Shown here: positions 1 through 11,020 of the stretch, one piece after another
Position numbering within the stretch: the stretch's first letter is position 1
Layout of the letters: the number at the start of each line of letters is the position of its first letter
Assembly (NCBI GenBank): GCA_036898135.1
Contig: CM072511.1
Coordinates: 74,410,119 to 74,474,118 of the forward strand
Reading direction: 5' to 3'
Source: Oncomelania hupensis
Lineage: Eukaryota; Mollusca; Gastropoda; Littorinimorpha; Pomatiopsidae
DNA length: 64,000 bases
Program-made: the position numbers and the translations under genes
The notes under the pieces: model-generated
The model's database searches: none
The model's input: only the letters and a program-made list of their open reading frames with translations
Told to the model about the DNA's origin: nothing

Positions 1-564
1 TTGTTTGATGTTTCAAGAGAAAGTAAATTTTTCAGGATCATGCTGTCCACACTGAGGCAGTGACATATGCTGCATTTGAAAATCCATCTTGTGAAGAGAG
101 TCCTGTTGAGCAGCAGCAAGGAGTTTTAAGAAGTGAGTTAAATGCAATAACGTACCATGCTATTTCTGGCTCTGGGTCTACCTGATGATGATGCCCACTT
201 AATTGTAAGACGCAGCTTATCCATGCTGGCATCATGTTCAGGGCGCACAGGAATTTAAAATGGAGTAGAGATTAATGGGGCAAGGGGTGAGGATGGTGGT
301 GGTGGTGCACAGCAAGGGCTGGAGGTGGGGGATTGGGAGAGGGAGAAGGGGTGTTGGGCAGCAACTATAGTTCAAACAAGTGTGTCCAAGACGCCTCTTG
401 AAAACATTCCTCTTTACACTACATTGGCTGTGGCCAAAACCTTATTAAATATTTATATTTGCGTTGGTTTCCTTATCTATTCATGTAATTTTGCCCTATA
501 AAAATAATAATGATAATAATATTAATAAGGACAATAATATTAATAATGATAATAATAAATAGTT
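1..564. other. No recognised gene; AT-rich upstream sequence
   Basis: I see no coding pattern here. The stretch holds a GT/GGA-rich patch near 290-355 and short AAT/TAA runs near 500-560. It lies upstream of the first LINE fragment. Confidence 0.4.
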
Positions 565-746
565 TTCAGGAAAAGTTACAAAATTATCATGTCATATCAC
601 TATATTTCACCCATAGTTTCCTTTTAAAAGGAGAAGAACCACCAGGGTGCTTTGCATGTGACAAATCCTTTTCCGTTTGCCATTTTATGTCTGAATGTGC
701 TGATCTGGTTGATGAAGAGAAAGATGTTTTGGTTCAATGCCTTTTC

Positions 747-1201
747 AGGGATCAGTTTACTAGCGCGCCCTGCGCCATTGACGCATAAAAATAAAAAATG
801 ACATATCTACAATTCTTGCCGAATGGCGCTTCGATTTTTGGTACCAGTGCGCCACCACAATAACAGTGCACTGTATTGGAGGCGACAAACATGCTTTTAA
901 GGTGGTGAACTGAAGAATTTCAACTTCACAGCTGCTGTAGAGAGGTGGCGTGCTGAAAAGCGACGAGCTATATTCTCTTCAAAAGCACAGTAAACTGATC
1001 CCTGTTCTGGTTAGTGTTTTGTTGGTAAACATGCCTCACAACACATGCACACTCACAATAATCTATTTTGTTTTAATTTCTGTAATAATATCTCCAGGTT
1101 ATCTTTACATGTACGTAAATTACTGCTGAAATCATGGCCCATTGAAATTTGATCTGAGGGGCCCAATGGCCCATAGCTTTTTTGTGTCAGGCTGAACCCT
1201 G
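747..1201. mobile_element. hAT-like MITE with 6-bp target duplication
   Basis: The element starts CAGGGATCAG and ends in a terminus whose reverse complement starts CAGGGTTCAG. It is flanked by a perfect 6-bp duplication, CCTTTT (741-746 and 1202-1207). It sits inside the 3' UTR of the LINE fragment and has no coding capacity. Its left 16 bp (747-762) recur as a perfect inverted copy at 989-1004, so the left half alone can fold back. Family inferred from the CAG...CTG ends and duplication length. Confidence 0.65.
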
Positions 1202-1361
1202 CCTTTTAAGAAGATTTTTAAAGTTTGCAATAGTCAACACCTGTTTCAGTTTTTACATGATGTTGGTTTGTTTTATCACATTTAGGTCATATCATCTTGT
1301 TTTGTATTCTTGGTTGGATTTTATTAGTTAGACTGATTTTATTTACATCTTTTATCATATT

Positions 1362-2054
1362 ACCCCTTGGGGTCATGATCAATCTTGCCACTGTAGATTG
1401 TTCTAACCTATAAAGGGAAAAGTGAAAGCCCCAGTTGAAAACCTGTCTTGCCTTTGTAGGCATGACTGATTCACTGCGGCAACAGTACCCCCGTTGGAGT
1501 GCCGGGGGTTTCAGTATAAATAGTATCCCCACTTTCTGGAAATTTAGTGCTTTAAATTCCCACTGTCGCTGTCTTCCTCATTTGCTCTTTCCCATTCCTG
1601 ATCTGTCCTATCACTCTGCTATACTATCTTCTTCTTCGCTAGATCAATGACCTACCTTTTTTCTTGAAAACTCTTCCTGGACAAGACTCCTTGTTTGTGT
1701 ATGAGGTCTGTTGGATCAGCTTGGGAGTGTTGGACGCTTTCTGCCGGGTGGTCACTAGGGCTTCCTATGATGTTATTATTTAGCTCTATAGGCATTTTAT
1801 ATGTATGTGTTTTGTTGATGATTTATAATGATGTTTGTATTCTATTTTGTTTTTGTAACCGGGGGTTCGAGTAGTTGGGGTAAAGCCTCAGCCGTCCCCT
1901 GAGTGGGATGTCTTTATTGTAAAGTGACTGGCCGGTGGAGGGCATTCAATTTTCCCACTAGGGTTGTTTCGGCAGATCTTTTATGCGGATTGGGGGTTGT
2001 CCGGTCCTGGCTCGGAAGAGTCCGCTGGACCTAAAGCAACAATCAATCAATCAA
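1362..2054 (+). mobile_element. Retroposon (LINE 3' end or SINE-like) with 10-bp TSD
   Basis: A 693-bp insertion ends in a (TCAA)n tail and is flanked by a perfect 10-bp direct repeat, TTATCATATT (1352-1361 and 2055-2064), the signature of target-primed reverse transcription. Related copies lie at 22780-23155 (plus) and 24898-25135 (minus). Near its end it carries TCCGCTGGACC, shared with the I-like LINE 3' ends, so it may be a 5'-truncated relative of that family. No pol III promoter boxes are evident, which argues against a classical SINE. Confidence 0.7.
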
Positions 2055-2165
2055 TTATCATATTTAAATGTTAACAGTTTAGTCTGATTTTACTTAATTT
2101 TGTGTGGTCCTGATTCGGCTCTTGGCAGTCTGCTGGACCCTATAAGCACTGAATATCTATCAATC

Positions 2166-2560
2166 TATCTAGTTACTACTTTCACTTTCATTGCAGACAT
2201 ATTGAGAAGTAAAGCAGAACTTTTCAATTACATAATACTTGTCATTGCTTTTTTTGCAATGGAAAAAGAAAGATGTATGCACAGTTAGTGTAGTATCTTT
2301 TGCAATAAAAAAAATTTTTTTTTTTGACTGCATGCATGCAAGTGTGTGAGTACGCACTCACACCCCCAATTTTTTACTCTGGCCATGCTGTAACATTTTG
2401 AGTGTGTACTCACCCCTCTCCCCTTGAAAGAAGAAATTCCCCACATTAATTTTTTGCAAATCTCAGGGATGAAAACTTGCGTTTTTTTTTCAGAAAATCT
2501 GCCTATTCCTTTTTACTAAATCCTTGGGTTTTATAATTTCTGCTGATTTTTGACTCAAAT
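2166..2560. other. No recognised feature
   Basis: AT-rich sequence with poly-A/T runs around 2305-2325 and a short TGCATGCA palindrome near 2330. No gene or known repeat is supported. Confidence 0.4.
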
Positions 2561-3160
2561 GCATAGCAATATGTCTGTTCTCACCCCCATTTTTTCAAGA
2601 TTTTAATGGTGTATATCCATGAGACCTCGTAAATGATCAGTGAATGAATGACTTCACATCAAGATAGGGTCAAGATTACAGGGTCAGGAAAAAAAAAGTT
2701 TTCACAAAATTTCAAATTTTTTCTTTTAATATTGAAATGATTTTTTGATGCATGATTCATTGATTGATATGAATGAGGCACAAATATGTGCAAATGTGGT
2801 CAAGCACACTACAATGTCATCACACAGAGCAATTTAGTTTACTACTGTAGGGACTTTGAAGTGACGACCCTACTCTGAGATATAAAGTCCAAACATGTAT
2901 TTGGAGATGATAGATTGATTTTTCATATATTTTCAGTTTTTGCTTTGATCTTGAAGGTCAGCATCATTTTAGACCTTGCGCAAAAAACATTTTAAACAAA
3001 TTGGTCATATACTGTGGAATGGCTGTATATTATATAGTATTAAATAACATTGGGTTATTTGATCATACATAAGCATGAGAGGTGACATGAAAATCAAAGT
3101 CATCCCAATGTCAAGGTCACTGAAGGTCAAGGTCAAACTACATTTAATCCAAATAACAAT
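2561..3160 (+). repeat. AGGTCA-rich dispersed repeat, copy 1 (truncated)
   Basis: Member of a repeat family seen about nine times in the window, recognised by the order of its blocks: a segment reading AATGACTTCA...AAGGTCA, a TGATGCATGAT block, a TACAGTGGAATGGC-like block, then a cluster of AAGGTCA half-sites. This copy holds TCAAGGTCA at 3111-3119 and 3127-3135. It lacks the family 3' end. Confidence 0.6.
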
Positions 3161-3399
3161 ACATCAAATGAGAATAAACTATCTCCATCTTCTGAGATGG
3201 AATATGTCAAGCGGACCCATGAACCATATCGCCCCCCCCATTTTCTGCACCCTCCCAATTTTCTCAGCGGATTTAGACTGATCTAAAAAATGATCCTGGG
3301 GCTCATCAAAAAGGTGATTTTTTGCCAATAGGGGGAAGAGTCCAATGTCTGTTAACATGAAAATTAGTGCACAGGAAAAAAAACAATGAAACTGTAGCA

Positions 3400-3712
3400 T
3401 TAAAAGGCAAGTACAAACTTTGATCTTTCTATGCTCTTGCCTTGAAGTAACCTTGACATCCGGCTCCATTCATGTACGGTGAAATAAACTACAGCATAAG
3501 TTGTAAAAGGCAAAAAACTGAGATTGGCCTTCAGTGACCTTGAGCTTGAGATGACCTTGATCTTTATGTCAACTTTCATGCTCATGTATGATCAAATAAC
3601 CCAGGGTTATTTCATACTATGAATTAAATATACAGCCATTCCACTGTACGATGACCAATTTTTTAAAATGTTTTTTTCAAGGCCTAAAATGGCCTTGACC
3701 TTCAAGATGGAA
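3400..3712 (-). repeat. AGGTCA-rich dispersed repeat, inverted copy 2
   Basis: Reverse-oriented piece of the same repeat (TGACCTTGA half-sites and the GCCATTCCACTGTA block). It faces the plus-strand copy ending near 3160 and forms an inverted pair around a 240-bp centre. Confidence 0.6.
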
Positions 3713-3732
3713 ATTATTATTATTATTTCATG

Positions 3733-4712
3733 TTGGGGATGACATTGATGGATTGGCTGGAGAGGAACAAGAACTTGAACAGCTGGTACAGAGGCTTGAC
3801 ACCACCTCCAGAGCCTATGGAATGGAAATGTGCAGAGAAGACCAAAATGATTACCAACAACACCAATGGCATCAACACGGACATCAAAGTCCAAGGCCAA
3901 TCCCTCAACACAGTGCATAGCTTCAAATATTTAGGAGCCATTATATGAGACAATGGGTCCCGACAGGAAGTCCTCTCCAGGATTGCACAAACAACTGCTG
4001 CCCTGGCGAGGTTGAAGCCCGTTTGGAAAGACAGGACCATCAGTCTACATTCCAAAGTAAGAATGCTGCGCTCCCTTGTCATCTCCATCTTCCTATATAT
4101 CTTTGCGAAACATGGACACTCACAGCAGCAACGAAGAATACAAAGCTTGGAGATGAGGTTCTATAGAAGACTTCTGGGCATTTCCTATACCCAGCACATC
4201 ACCAACGACGAAGTCACACAAGCAATTGGACAACATGATGACCTGCTCACAGTGGTGAAAAAACAAACTCCGATGGAATTGGCCACGTCCACGGCTGAAA
4301 CTTCATTCACTGAATGTAAACTTTCAGCCACCAGCTATAAGCTTTTTTTTAGCCACGCCAGCAGGCCATGCCGTGCAAAACCTATGCACAGCCAGCATCT
4401 CGGGTCTGGCTACAAGCAGTTCAGCCAGCGATAAGGGACAGCACAAGGGTTATTTTTAGCCATAGCTTGAAAGTACTGCTTATGAACAGCCGTGCATCAC
4501 CAGATCATCAGGTCTTGCAAAGACCATCATGCAAGGAGGTAGAACTTAGAAGAAGAGGGAGACCGAACAAGAGGTGGGAGGACAACATTCGAGAATGGAC
4601 TGGTTTGACACTGTGAAACAATCGGGGTTGCTGAGGACAGGGAAAGATGGAGTTTGCTGGTTAAACGATCATCTGTGGTGCCCCTATGACCTCTGAGTTA
4701 CGGGATAGGATA
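3733..4712 (+). mobile_element. RTE-type LINE, 5'-truncated copy
   Basis: Collinear with the 3' third of the RTE copies at 6.6-9.9 and 60.8-64 kb. It starts inside the RT domain just after the FADD motif and runs through the FKYLGAI and SLHSKVR segments to a GGATAGGATAGG tail followed by (ATT)n. Stops and shifts are frequent, so no product is expected. A 205-bp foreign segment (4290-4494) interrupts the C-terminal region. Confidence 0.85.
4290..4494. mobile_element. Small insertion with 8-bp terminal inverted repeats
   Basis: A 205-bp block interrupts the RTE copy between its GGCCACGTC and CACCAGATC sequences, which are contiguous in the other copies. It starts CACGGCTG and ends CAGCCGTG, and near its left end GGCTGAAA and TTTCAGCC can form a short hairpin. 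No clear target duplication is visible. Probably a tiny MITE; the superfamily is unknown. Confidence 0.5.
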
Positions 4713-5009
4713 GGATTATTATTATTATTATTATTATTATTATTTTTATTTTTATTATAGCTATGAGAGCTCGACAAATTATCATATTAAATGGCCTCAC
4801 TTCGTCCAGATCACAGGTTCAACAAATGTTAAAAGTGACAATTTTTCACAAACTTTCAAAAAGGTGTTGATGGTGGACATGATTGTTTGATGCATGACAG
4901 CCATTAATTAGGCACACCAACTGTGCATTTGGTCAGGATCTCCAAGGTCACTGGAGCTGTCCAATTGCTAACTGTGCTCCCACCTTGGAAACTGTTCAAT
5001 CCCATTATC
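4713..5009 (+). repeat. (ATT)n microsatellite and AGGTCA-repeat fragment
   Basis: About 45 bp of ATT units closes the RTE tail. Next comes a diverged piece of the AGGTCA repeat family, recognisable by its ACAATTTTTCACAAA and TGATGCATGACA blocks and one AAGGTCA half-site near 4950. Confidence 0.55.
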
Positions 5010-5556
5010 AACTTCAATCTCACATCCTTCAGAAAGAACTAAACTTCCGAAGCTGGTTATAAGCAACTTTACCTTGAACAACGGTCATTGTATATACGAA
5101 AAACTTTTACGGACAGGTCGAAGAAAGAAGACGAAGCCTTTACAATAGTACATGCCTGATTTTTGTTCTGTTTATATAGCTGAGCTCAGGGCAATTCATT
5201 TAGCTCTGAAACAGGTTTATTTCAAAAGATCCTCGTTTTTAATCGTCCAATTCACTGCCAGCAGGCTCTTTCCATATTGCGCCCATTTTTGGCGGAGATT
5301 CATGAAGCTAAAATGATATTTTTAATTGAGTACCTAGTCACATGGGCATCCGCGGCAATATTGCAAAGCGGCAAAAGAAGCTCTCCGTCTTGATTTTCCT
5401 TCAGAGGTATTACTCTGACCAGAGAGTTGTATGACTGGCCCTTATTGTAAACAGCTCTGGCAGACCAAATGGTCTAATCAAATCAATAAAAATTTCAAAT
5501 TCTTCTAGATTTGTCTACATCTTTGCCTAACTTTGCGTCTACTTCAGTACTTGCAA
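5010..5556 (+). mobile_element. I-like LINE copy 2, RNase H region (left part)
   Basis: Decayed ribonuclease H domain of a LINE: a TDGSKK motif near 5110, then an AELRAIHLALKQ-like helix near 5180-5210, and downstream similarity to the better copy at 46.8-47.4 kb. Stops interrupt it. It is cut at 5556 by the hAT-like element and resumes at 10185. Confidence 0.65.
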
Positions 5557-5841
5557 CAGACCTGCCTACCCTTCCGTAATCTTCCGTAATTTTACGGAAT
5601 TTTACCCTGTAGTACGGGAGTACGAAATTTTATGCAAAATTACGGAGAAAACAATTGAAAAACTACGCAATTTTTAGAGCCGTGTAAACTTGTTAAATTG
5701 TTGTCTGCTAGGCCTAGAAGCCGACAGAGTAACCGCCCTTGCATGAGAGCAAATGTTTCGAGAGTTGTGATTGGACGTCGTGAACCAATGAACATGCTCG
5801 AACGTTACGAGCTTAGATTGTCGCGCCGATCTTGAGTGAAA

Positions 5842-6160
5842 ATGGCGAGTGGAGAAAGTTCTAATCGGGCTAAAGTTGCACGTTTACATGAGACAGACTA
5901 CGAATCAGAAGAGTCTGAGTGTGTAGAGATTGCTCAAGTGCAGAAGAAGAAGAAAAAGCTGCAGTTGCAAGTATTTCGTTCGGATTACACGCGGACTTGT
6001 CTTGTGGCTTCAAAAAACATGGCCCAGAATTATATGTATACTGTTCTGTGTGCGATTCTGACTTCTCAGTTGGGCATGGAGGAGCAAACGTCTGTAAGCG
6101 GCTGGTCCTCAAATCTCGCCATGAAGACACCAGATATGTCAGGCCAGAAGAGCTGGACCA
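5842..6160 (+). pseudogene. hAT-type transposase N-terminus with BED-like finger, frameshifted
   Basis: An ATG at 5842 opens a short acidic, Lys-rich N-terminus. In the next frame (from about 5985) follows a finger-like segment, YCSVCDSDFSVGHGG, of the C-x2-C type that precedes hAT transposase cores. A frameshift separates the two, and the His part of the finger is diverged. The same motif occurs on the minus strand of the element at 47445-48566, so both derive from one transposase family. Nothing after the finger is transposase-like. Confidence 0.55.
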
Positions 6161-6637
6161 TCTCAAATGTGCCTACTCCAGCTGCGACCATCTCAAATGT
6201 GCCTACTCCAGGCAACTGGCACAATATAAGGACCAGTTTAAAAAAAACTGCAAAATTTGGTGCCTACTCCAGCTGCGACCATCTCAAATGTGCCTACTCC
6301 AGGCAGCTGGCACAATATAAGGACCAGTTAAAAAAAAAACTGCAAAATTTGTACAGGGTACAGTCTTTACAGTGTGGTCGATTTCAACTGTAATTAAATT
6401 AACCTCACAATGCGCTATTGTTATTGGTAAACATATTCACAGTTACAAGTCCTTATTTTGACAGCTGAGGAAATTTAAAAAAAAAAATTTTAATGGCAAA
6501 CTTTGAATTCATAATTTATGTGTAGTGCCTATTCCTGTGAATTACACATCTTTATCATGAAAATGACATTTGAGTCAATCACCTGTAATGTAAATAAAAC
6601 TCTGTGGAACAGTTATCCTTTATCACAACCGGGTCAG

Positions 6638-9600
6638 CTCTGTGGGTTCGGGCAAATAGATTAGACCCAACGTTTCCCGGCGTGTCGTAAGAGGCGACTA
6701 ACAGGGGTGATGTTAGCACGGCATCACTGGGCGAAAGTCTTCTACACAGAAGTCACCGGCCAGGGCGGAGGAACAGCCTGGAGAGGATTGGGCCCTGCCA
6801 GGTCTTTTTTTGCCCAAGACACAACACATGATGAGGCTATCCACTAATTCCATGCCGGATCGGTCGTCGCCCGGAACAAGGACCGCGCCTTCCGTTGGCC
6901 ACCAGGACGGAGGTGAAAAGTATGCTACTGATGGACAAATTAGCAAGATCCGCACGAGAAACAACATCGTCATAGGAACCTGGAATGTCAGGACCCTAAC
7001 TGCGGAAGGAAAATTAGAAGAACTGGCCCACGAGCTGGACCACTATCGATGGAACGTTCTAGGTATCAGCGAACTGCGCTGGAAAGGCCTAGGTGAAACA
7101 ACGACTGACAAAGGCCACAAGCTCTATTTCAGCGGTAGAGATGACAGGCACGAACACGGCGTTGGATTCTTGGTCCACAAGAACATTCTAGCCACTGTCA
7201 TGGGTTGCCGCCCAGTCTCCAGTAGACTCATTACCATCCGTCTGAGAGCAACCCCTTTCAACATTACCATCATCCAGGCCTATGCCCCAACATCAGACTA
7301 TGAAGACAGCGAAGTGGAGGATTTTTATGAAAATATACAGGCGGTCCTTGACCAAGTGCCGAAGAAGGACATAGTCATAGTGCAAGGCGACTGGAATGCC
7401 AAGGTTGGCCAAGATGCGCACCACAACTGGGGAGACACATGTGGACCCCACTGCAACAACGAGACAAATGACAGGGGTCTGAGGCTATTGGAGTTTGCCA
7501 GATACAACAATCTGGTACTGGCAAACACGCTTGGTCTCCACAAAAAATCCAGACGATGGACATGGCACAGTCCCGGCGGGGAACATCACAACCAGATCGA
7601 CTACATCATGGTCAAGAAACGCTTCAGATCAAGCATCAACATTGGCAGGACACGCACTTTTCCAGGAGCAGACATTGGAAGTGACCACGATCTCGTGATG
7701 ATGTCTTTCCGGCTCCATTTGAAGAGAGTAAATACAGCAAAGTGCACTAGGCTGAAGTTCGACCTGGACAAACTGCAAGACCCGGTGGTGGCAAAAATAT
7801 TTCAGGCCACAATTAAAGGGAAATTTGCACCACTGCTTATTTTGGGGGCAGGGGAAGTAGATGTCAACACCATGACCAATACCTTCAACTCAGCTTTAAC
7901 AGATGCCGCCACTGAGATCCTTGGCAAGCACCGACCAAAGAAGAAGCCGTGGATCACACCTGAACTTTTGGATCTGTGTGATAAACGAAGAGAGTTAAAA
8001 AAGAAAAAGAACACCTCACAGGGAGCTGATGTCTACCGAAAAATCAACAATGACATCCGAAAAGGCATGCGCACAGCAAAGGAGAACTGGATAGAAGATC
8101 AATGCCAGGAAATAGAGAACAATCTGAACAAGAACAACAGCAAGAAGGCCTACCAGACTGTGAAGCGGCTGACAAGTGTTAAACAGCCCAAAGTCTCCAC
8201 TATCCAAAGCAAGTCTGGCATATGCCTTACAGAAGAACAAGAAGTCTTGGACAGATGGACAGAGTACTGCTCTGACCTTTACAACCATACACCAAATGGA
8301 GACCCATCAGTTCTAGCATGTCCCGAGAGCAGAGAAGAAGAAGAAACCCTCCCAATTCTCAGGGAAGAAGTTGAGGCAGCAGGACAATCGCTGAAGAAAG
8401 GGAAGTCAGCGGGAGTGGACAACATACCAGCGGAACTGCTACAAGCAGGAGGAGAAGCGATGACTGATGCTCTCACCATTATCTGTAACAAGATCTGGCA
8501 GAGTGGGGAATGGCCTACACCATGGACCCAGTCGCTTGTCATCACTCTTCCCAAAAAAGGTAACCTTCAGGAGTGTGAAAACTACCGCACCATCAGCCTC
8601 ATCAGCCATCCCAGCAAGGTCCTCCTGAAAATAATACTCAACAGGTTGAAACCACAAGCTGAACAAATCATAGCTGAAGAACAAGCAGGATTCATGGCAG
8701 GGCGAAGTACCACTGAACAGATTTTCAACCTCAGAATAATCTGTGAGAAATACCTACAGCACCAACAACATCTATATCATGTGTTCATAGACTTCAAGAA
8801 GGCATTTGACCGAGTCTGGCATGCAGCTCTATGGGCAACCATGAAAGTGTACAACATCAGCCCTAAAATTATAGAAGTCATCAAAAGCCTGTATGACAAG
8901 GCTACCAGTGCAGTCCTCCATAACAGCGTCATCGGGAACTGGTTCTGAACAACAATCGGTGTGCGTCAAGGATGCCTACTCTCTCCAACACTCTTCAACA
9001 TCTTCCTAGAGCGCATCATGTCAGATGCTCTTGCAGATCACGAAGGCACAGTCAGCATAGGGGGCAGAGCAATCTCCAATCTTCGTTTTGCGGATGATAT
9101 TGATGGATTGGCTGGAGAGGAACAAGAACTTGAACAGCTTGTACAGAGGCTTGACACCACCTCCAGAGCTTATCATATGGAATGGAAATAAGTGCAGAGA
9201 AGACCAAAATGATGACCACAACACCAATGGCATCAACACGGACATCAAAGTACAAGGCCAATCCCTCAACACAGTGCACAGCTTCAAATATTTAGGAGCC
9301 ATTGTGTCAGACAATGGGTCTCGACAGGAAGTCCTCTCCAGGATCGCACAAACAACTGCTGCCCTGACAAGGTTGAAGCCCATTTGGAAAGACAGAACCA
9401 TCAGTCTACATTCCAAAGTAAGACTGCTGCGCTCTCTGGTCATCTCCATCTTCCTATATGCTTGCGAAGCATGGACCCTCACAGCAGATCTCCAACGAAG
9501 AATACAAAGCATGGAGATGAAGTGCTACAGAAGACTTCTGTGCATTTCCTATACCCAACACATCACCAACGACGAAGTCCGACAGACCATCACACAAGCC

Positions 9601-9896
9601 ATTGGACAACACGATGACCTGCTCACACAGTGGTGAAAAAACGGAAACTCTGATGGTATGGCCACGTCACCAGATCATCAGGCCTTGCAAAGACCATTCT
9701 GCAAGGCACAGTGCAAGGAGGTAGAAGGGGGAGACCGAAAAAGAGGTGGGAGGACAACATTCGAGAATGGACTGGTTTGACACTGAGCGAAGCCATGAGG
9801 GCTGCTGAGGACAGAGAAAGATGGAGTATGCTGGTTAAACGATCATCTGTGGTGCCCCTACGACCTTCGGGTTATGGGACAGGATAGGATAGGATA
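6638..9896 (+). mobile_element. RTE-type LINE, full-length-like copy, nested in hAT
   Basis: Non-LTR retrotransposon of the RTE (BovB-like) type: 5' UTR, one endonuclease-reverse transcriptase ORF, and a 3' tail of GGATA units. A 7-bp duplication GGGTCAG flanks it (6631-6637 and 9897-9903). The 5' UTR has a small hairpin (GTCG/CGAC) near 6690. Other copies in the window are at 3.7, 26.4, 35.8 and 60.8 kb. Confidence 0.88.
6810..9865 (+). pseudogene. RTE ORF: AP endonuclease + reverse transcriptase, broken
   Basis: The first 712 codons (6810-8948) are open. They hold the apurinic-type endonuclease motifs GTWNVRTL, ISELRW, GDWNAKVG and SDHDLV, then the reverse transcriptase with LPKKGN, QAGFMAGRST and DFKKAFD. 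A single-base change (AGA in the minus-strand copy, TGA here) stops the frame at 8946-8948 just before GVRQGCLLSP. The FADD catalytic motif is at 9086-9097. A small insertion near 9175, a one-base loss near 9220 and a two-base gain near 9627 further break the C-terminal part, which should end in the GRRRGRPKKRWED segment. No complete protein can be made from this copy. Confidence 0.88.
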
Positions 9897-10184
9897 GGGT
9901 CAGTGATGTGCAGGTTTATCTTTTGTTGCATGCCATGGACTCTGATGATACTAAGTAATCATTTTTTAAAATCTGTTTGATATTGTTTCCTTCTTTTTAT
10001 TATCCTTTTAAAACAGTTTTTTTGTGCTTTTTAAGTAGTAAACGTGCCGTGAATTTATCCATACCTTGGTTATTCAGAAACACCGCGTTTACTCATGTCT
10101 GTAGAATTACTGAAGGAAAATGCAAAATTACTGAAATTCACAGGGAAAACTACTGATCAGTAATGCGTAAGGTAGGCAGGTCTG

Positions 10185-10640
10185 TTGCAACGAAGAAACT
10201 GTTTTTGGCTCGCCTTCATATCGGGCATACTTAGTTCACTCATAGTTTCCTTTCGAAAGGCAAAGGACCCTCATGGTGCTTTGCATGTGATAAACCCTTT
10301 AAAAACTTTTATGTCTGAATGTGGTGATCTGGTTGTTGAGAGATAAAGATATTTTGTTTTGGTAAGTTTTAATGAGATCTTTAAAGTTTGCAAAGGTGAA
10401 AACTTGTTTACATTTTTATGTGATATTGTTGCAATGGTCAAAACGTTTTTTTACATTTTAACATGATGTTGGCTTGTTTTATTGCATAGGTCATGTCATT
10501 TTATGCAAATTCAGCAGTAAAGTTACTTTTATGCAATCTTTTAGTGTATTTTAATTACTAGACCACTGATTTTGAATTGTTTTGTGTGGTCCTGATTCGG
10601 CTCCTAGCAGTCCGCTGGACCCTATAAACATTGATTATCT
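10185..10640 (+). mobile_element. I-like LINE copy 2, 3' end (right part)
   Basis: Continuation of the copy interrupted at 5556. It has remnants of the Cys tail (GCFACDK-like, near 10280) and the 3' UTR ending in GTCCGCTGGACCCTATAAAC. It matches 1208-2165 and 48567-48906 block by block. Confidence 0.65.
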
Positions 10641-10654
10641 AAATCTGTCCAAAG

Positions 10655-10987
10655 TATTGGGACTTTGACCTTGACCCTAAACTATTAGAAAGTCCAAACT
10701 TTTTTGTTATTTAGAGATCATGGATCTTTCATATATGTTCTGTTTTTGTGTTGATCTTGGTCGTTATTTTAGGCATAAAAATCTCAGACTTTGTCCTTTT
10801 ACCTTGGACTGCTTTTGTATTATCTAACCCATGTTATTTGATCATACGTGAGCCTTAAAGGTCATATGAAAGTCAAGGTCATTCCAGTGTCAATTTCATT
10901 GCAAGGTCACTTGTTTTTGACATTAGAACTTCTGAGCTGTAGTTTATTTTCCTGAGCATGTGAGTCTTATGGGCTTTGCCCTTCTAG
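10655..10987 (+). repeat. AGGTCA-rich repeat, copy with intact 3' end
   Basis: Ends in GGGCTTTGCCCTTCTAG followed by T. The short GGGC/GCCC hairpin a few bases before a CTAG end resembles a Helitron 3' terminus. Contains TCAAGGTCA at 10873-10881. Internally shortened compared with other copies. Confidence 0.6.
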
Positions 10988-11020
10988 TTTAAAGAAATGT
11001 AAATTTCATATGCAATACAG

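Larger units (their letters stand above)
565..2165 (+). mobile_element. I-like (RNase H-type) LINE, 3' end, copy 1, interrupted
   Basis: This is the C-terminal tail and 3' UTR of a non-LTR retrotransposon. Near 640-720 it encodes a Cys-x2-Cys...His...Cys tail (CFACDKSF..CHFMSEC), like the C-terminal knuckle of I/Jockey-type LINEs. The 3' UTR ends with the block GTCTGCTGGACCCTATAAGC, which recurs at 10.6, 48.9, 49.2 and 52.4 kb. The copy is broken by a hAT-like MITE at 747-1201 and a retroposon at 1362-2054. Removing both leaves sequence collinear with the copies at 10.2-10.6 and 48.6-48.9 kb. Clade assignment is by motif and uncertain. Confidence 0.6.
5557..10184. mobile_element. hAT-like element with 6-bp TSD, split by an RTE LINE
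   Basis: The termini are inverted repeats starting CAGACCTGCCTACC, flanked by a perfect 6-bp duplication TTGCAA (5551-5556 and 10185-10190) within an I-like LINE. The body is the remains of an N-terminal finger ORF plus noncoding DNA; no transposase core is left, so the element was non-autonomous. An RTE LINE entered it later. Note the roughly 90-bp tandem duplication at about 6180-6352. Confidence 0.75.

Noticed and set aside
3607..4088. Minus-strand frames over the RTE fragment
   Set aside because: Antisense to RTE coding sequence; the same antisense peptides recur over the other RTE copies.
6638..6810. Possible HDV-like ribozyme at the RTE 5' end
   Set aside because: Some RTE-like LINEs carry one, and short complementary strings exist (GGGT/ACCC, GTCG/CGAC), but I could not fit the full nested double pseudoknot.
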